A stretch of DNA of 64,000 nt from assembly GCF_019320115.1 (NCBI RefSeq), contig NC_089587.1, positions 82,489,528 through 82,553,527 of the forward strand. Reading direction: 5' to 3'. How positions within the stretch are numbered: the first letter of the stretch is position 1; each line of letters opens with the position of its first letter. Under the pieces are notes generated by a model, which was given only the letters and a program-made list of their open reading frames with translations, was not told where the DNA came from and ran no database searches. This DNA comes from Miscanthus floridulus (Eukaryota > Streptophyta > Magnoliopsida > Poales > Poaceae). Made by a program: the position numbers and the translations under genes. Below are positions 59,616 through 64,000 of the stretch, in pieces.

Positions 59616-61342
59616 GATCTGGCAAAGTTATTACTAGTAGTACTATATGCGTGCAAAATTAATCTAAGAAATAAAGTTGTTCAGGTACGTTTAGTGGCCG
59701 AACGAACATTTAATTTCCTCCACTCCTACTTCGCTTTGGATGTTGTAGCATGCAGGGTCCAATGTTTCCACAGGACGATCTGGTTAATTATGTACTGTAA
59801 TGGTAATTGTAAATGGTAAATGGAAATCGAATTGTTTAGATAAAGGAAGATACTACTCCCTCCCTCCTGAAATATAAGAATTAAGAGTTCAAAAAGTTCT
59901 ATACGTATATGGTATTCTGGGTTGTCAATCCTGAACCTAAGCAAATTGAGCCTGATCTAGCCCACGAGCCTGGTCTGAGCCCACTGGATTGCGCGGGCAG
60001 CCTTAGCTAGCCCAAAAACCAAGACTGACTCGTCCAGAGGACGGTTATGGGCGAGATATTTTTCACCCGAAAGAACCAAGCTTTTTTTGGCATGCTCCTC
60101 TCTCTCCTCTGTTTCTATAACAATAATAAATCCTGTCTTTTTTTAGCAATATAAATACTAAGCCTTTTAAACTTGACATCACCCAAATCAGCCGGCTCGT
60201 AATTAAATAAAGTAACAATAGAACTACTTCTTCCATCCTATTTAGTGAGAGGCATGGTGGTCTTTTGTCAGGCTCCTTATTTTGTCTGAAAATCGCTTGC
60301 ATACCTTATATTTCAGAACGGATGTGGTATTAAATTTCAAGAATTACATCAAGTTAACCAAGTATCTTAAAAAATCTTCCTGTCTCTGCGCACCAGGAAG
60401 TACACGACCTATTATACAAAAGAATTGAATGACACATAATGGTGACTATCAATTTGAAGACTAGATCTCACTCATATGGCTACGAAATAAAACGTCTTGG
60501 CCACCGCACCAACTGTTGAGATGTCATTACAACTATTATCATGAATCTAAAGGATAGCTCAAATCATACAAAGACGGTGGATAACTAAGTAGATAGCTCA
60601 AAGGTCTACTTGTCGGGCCCTTCTAAGTCAATGGTGGAGCGATTTCTCCATCAGGTATGCGTGGAGCCACCGTCCATAGCATCTCCTGATGTGATGTGCT
60701 CGTCTAGCGTCTCCTAAACCAATGGTGAAGTGACTTCCTCCATCAGGTATGTGTGGGGCCACCATCCACAGCAACTCATGATGTTGTGATGGCTCTGTCT
60801 GGCCATCGTGCCTTCTCATTGTACTATCGTTTTTTTTTTCCTGATATGTGGTGTTGTAAAGGGTATACTCCGGCGGGCGGCGGCAAAGCTCTTTCTGTTT
60901 GATTTCGCAGACGAGGACCTGTCGCACATGGAGATGTGTGACTTTTGATGGTGTGAGGAAGAGCTAGCGACCATCAAGACAATATAGAGGAGGTGGGAGA
61001 GGAGGAAGAGTCCCCCAGGCATTGATATTGGCATCGATGGGCTCTCCGTTGATGGGCATGATGGCTCGGCAGTGAGTAGTTTAATCTACCCTACCCTATA
61101 ATACACCAGTTAGAATAAATCTACAGTCACACAATAAATACCTACTCCACAGTCATAACCTATGCTACATCCACACCTATGAATACACCCAGAAAATATA
61201 ACAACATCAAAACGGATGCACCAGATTATCTCTTAATCATTCTCTCTCATTACTCATCCAAATTCGACGGTTCATGTTTAGTGTGTCTGCCCTCCATCGC
61301 CCTCCCGCGCACCTCCCACGCGGTCACGCGCCCTCCTCCGCC
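59489..61342. repeat. 1,854-bp tandem duplication, first unit
   Basis: It begins in the last 42 codons of the SABATH relic (TCAGAAAGTAAAG) and ends CCTCCTCCGCC. The next unit follows without a spacer, and all compared reading frames are the same. It contains a Stowaway-like element (59856-60327) and two minisatellite units (60630-60800). It also contains the unoccupied targets of the MULE (60854-60862) and the CACTA (60998-61000) that are filled in unit B. Confidence 0.92.
59856..60327. mobile_element. Stowaway-like element in unit D, first copy
   Basis: Ends CTCCCTCCCTCCTGAAAT and ATTTCAGAACGGATGTGG are inverted and flanked by TA. It is 472 bp, against 584 bp in unit B. Confidence 0.65.
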
Positions 61343-61469
61343 TCAGAAAGTAAAGACTAAGTACCCTGTGAACGTTGTTTCCCTCAAGGCAATTAGTCGC
61401 GCGCCAAAGAACCAACAAGCCAGTGACAAGTATTATTCAGGTTTCACGCACGGCCACCACTTTATGTAG
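61179..61469 (+). other. Chimeric open frame at the tandem-duplication junction
   Basis: The junction of the two 1,854-bp units fuses an upstream open frame (from ATG 61179, ending ...VTRPPPP) in frame with the last 42 codons of the SABATH relic (QKVKTKYPVNVV and on, to 61469). At the end of the second unit the same upstream frame continues into other sequence (33.. to 63257). There is no evidence that it is transcribed. Confidence 0.4.
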
Positions 61470-63196
61470 GATCTGGCAAAGTTATTACTAGTAGTACTAT
61501 ATGCGTGCAAAATTAATCTAAGAAATAAAGTTGTTCAGGTACGTTTAGTGGCCGAACGAACATTTAATTTCCTCCACTCCTACTTCGCTTTGGATGTTGT
61601 AGCATGCAGGGTCCAATGTTTCCACAGGACGATCTGGTTAATTATGTACTGTAATGGTAATTGTAAATGGTAAATGGAAATCGAATTGTTTAGATAAAGG
61701 AAGATACTACTCCCTCCCTCCTGAAATATAAGAATTAAGAGTTCAAAAAGTTCTATACGTATATGGTATTCTGGGTTGTCAATCCTGAACCTAAGCAAAT
61801 TGAGCCTGATCTAGCCCACGAGCCTGGTCTGAGCCCACTGGATTGCGCGGGCAGCCTTAGCTAGCCCAAAAACCAAGACTGACTCGTCCAGAGGACGGTT
61901 ATGGGCGAGATATTTTTCACCCGAAAGAACCAAGCTTTTTTTGGCATGCTCCTCTCTCTCCTCTGTTTCTATAACAATAATAAATCCTGTCTTTTTTTAG
62001 CAATATAAATACTAAGCCTTTTAAACTTGACATCACCCAAATCAGCCGGCTCGTAATTAAATAAAGTAACAATAGAACTACTTCTTCCATCCTATTTAGT
62101 GAGAGGCATGGTGGTCTTTTGTCAGGCTCCTTATTTTGTCTGAAAATCGCTTGCATACCTTATATTTCAGAACGGATGTGGTATTAAATTTCAAGAATTA
62201 CATCAAGTTAACCAAGTATCTTAAAAAATCTTCCTGTCTCTGCGCACCAGGAAGTACACGACCTATTATACAAAAGAATTGAATGACACATAATGGTGAC
62301 TATCAATTTGAAGACTAGATCTCACTCATATGGCTACGAAATAAAACGTCTTGGCCACCGCACCAACTGTTGAGATGTCATTACAACTATTATCATGAAT
62401 CTAAAGGATAGCTCAAATCATACAAAGACGGTGGATAACTAAGTAGATAGCTCAAAGGTCTACTTGTCGGGCCCTTCTAAGTCAATGGTGGAGCGATTTC
62501 TCCATCAGGTATGCGTGGAGCCACCGTCCATAGCATCTCCTGATGTGATGTGCTCGTCTAGCGTCTCCTAAACCAATGGTGAAGTGACTTCCTCCATCAG
62601 GTATGTGTGGGGCCACCATCCACAGCAACTCATGATGTTGTGATGGCTCTGTCTGGCCATCGTGCCTTCTCATTGTACTATCGTTTTTTTTTTCCTGATA
62701 TGTGGTGTTGTAAAGGGTATACTCCGGCGGGCGGCGGCAAAGCTCTTTCTGTTTGATTTCGCAGACGAGGACCTGTCGCACATGGAGATGTGTGACTTTT
62801 GATGGTGTGAGGAAGAGCTAGCGACCATCAAGACAATATAGAGGAGGTGGGAGAGGAGGAAGAGTCCCCCAGGCATTGATATTGGCATCGATGGGCTCTC
62901 CGTTGATGGGCATGATGGCTCGGCAGTGAGTAGTTTAATCTACCCTACCCTATAATACACCAGTTAGAATAAATCTACAGTCACACAATAAATACCTACT
63001 CCACAGTCATAACCTATGCTACATCCACACCTATGAATACACCCAGAAAATATAACAACATCAAAACGGATGCACCAGATTATCTCTTAATCATTCTCTC
63101 TCATTACTCATCCAAATTCGACGGTTCATGTTTAGTGTGTCTGCCCTCCATCGCCCTCCCGCGCACCTCCCACGCGGTCACGCGCCCTCCTCCGCC
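61343..63196. repeat. 1,854-bp tandem duplication, second unit
   Basis: Repeat of 59489-61342 with a constant offset of 1,854, including the Stowaway-like element (61710-62181) and the empty sites at 62708-62716 and 62852-62854. After 63196 the sequence is unrelated to the unit start, which fixes the right boundary. Confidence 0.92.
61710..62181. mobile_element. Stowaway-like element in unit D, second copy
   Basis: Offset-exact repeat of 59856-60327. Confidence 0.65.
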
Positions 63197-64000
63197 CCCG
63201 AAACCCCGCGCTCGCGCCCAGGATGCCACAACCACAGTTCGATTCCTCTGCAAGTAGGTTGTATTTTTTTCCCCAAAAAAACAAATGAAACATCATCGGC
63301 TCCTCCCATCCGCGACTCGCGGCTAGGGTTCCCCGCTGCTGCTACGCCGGTGCCACCCTATGGCCGGCCGCGGCCCGTCGGCGCTTCTCCGAGGCCGGCC
63401 ACCACAGTAGGATTTAAGTTCAGCTAACGCAACAACAAATATGGTCTTTGAGCTCCCATGCTCGGCCAAAAATCGCATTTGGCTGTGCGAGTATTGGAAT
63501 GGATCATGCCGCGAAAAACGTCAATCCACGCGTGAGAGAAAAATCTCCACCCGAGAGGTGTGGAATCGCGGCCACGCTTGCGGGTGCTCCTCCAGCTGTC
63601 CGCCATCGTCTCCTTCGAGCTGTCCGCCGCCTCCTCGACGGCGTCGCCCTGACCGCCTCCTCATTGGGTCCAGGTACGAAGTCTCCTCCCCCATCTCCTC
63701 CTCCACCTCATCTCCCTTCACCTTCTCCTCCCTATCCATTTTTTTTTTGTTTCTAGGGTTCTTGACGGCGGCGGCTCCCAGCCGACTTCAGTCATGGCTT
63801 TAGTTCCTCCAGGTACATCTGTTCTCCTTCCCCTTCCACACCTCCTTCAGACCTTCTTCTTGCATTTGGTGAAACCATTGTTCCTATGCTAGATCTACGG
63901 GTGGTGTACAAGAAGCTGCAGCTCCCCCTCAACCTCCGCCCCAAGAATTCCAAGCCCATGCCATCAACTGCATCAGCTTATTGCTCATAATGTTTTCCCC
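63197..64000. other. GC/CT-rich region, possible 5' end of a gene running off the window
   Basis: The composition (CCTCCTCC runs, CTAGGGTT) is typical of a grass gene's 5' leader. A possible short first exon begins at ATG 63794 and meets a GTACAT donor after 19 bases. I recognise no protein domain and do not call a gene. Confidence 0.25.

Overview
This is nuclear DNA from a grass, most likely a panicoid/Andropogoneae species (sorghum, sugarcane or Miscanthus relatives). Three things suggest this: CACTA transposons whose ends carry the TTTGCCGAGTG repeat, CRM/Tekay/Tat-type Ty3-gypsy elements, and intron-containing SABATH methyltransferase genes resembling grass anthranilate/salicylate carboxyl methyltransferases. 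The window is mostly transposable elements. The host genes I can support are two near-identical SABATH genes (about 16.77-18.30 kb and 38.53-39.98 kb, both + strand, three exons each) and a third, broken SABATH relic (59.11-59.62 kb).

Layout. 1-7141 is a truncated CACTA element with decayed TNP2 and TNPA-like genes. 7142-13700 holds a reverse-oriented LTR, then the 3' end of a Tekay-type Ty3-gypsy element with a chromodomain and a 4.4-kb LTR. 13701-19012 is duplicated unit A with SABATH gene 1 and two MITEs that gene 2 lacks. 19013-26067 is intergenic DNA with MITEs, a 5'-truncated LINE, a 1.5-kb non-autonomous CACTA with TSD, and hairpin-ended elements embedded in (TA)n. 26068-27070 is a partial third copy of the unit (C). 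27.09-28.45 kb is a Tat-type gag/protease fragment. 28450-36034 is a CRM-like Ty3-gypsy element with its gag-pol in one frame but broken by 14 stop codons. 36039-43337 is unit B with SABATH gene 2, interrupted by a 1.5-kb Mutator-like element. 43338-53441 is a complete 10.1-kb CACTA with TIRs and 3-bp TSD; its 45115-52255 part matches window positions 1-7141 without any indel. 53.9-58.7 kb holds an LTR plus primer-binding site and a 3.96-kb probable solo LTR in reverse. 58748-59084 is a CACTA right end. 59111-63196 is the SABATH relic followed by a 1,854-bp tandem duplication. The final 0.8 kb is unassigned GC/CT-rich DNA.

How it fits together. The SABATH locus grew by repeated segmental duplication (units A, B and D) and was then diversified by insertions. 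The paralogous copies act as natural empty sites for one another. D shows the unoccupied targets of the Mutator-like and CACTA insertions in B, and B shows the unoccupied targets of both MITEs in A. Gene 2 looks intact. Gene 1 has a 1-bp deletion near its end that sends translation into a hAT-type MITE. I saw no bacterial-type system, CRISPR array or RNA gene. All identity statements are from reading by eye, not from computed alignments.
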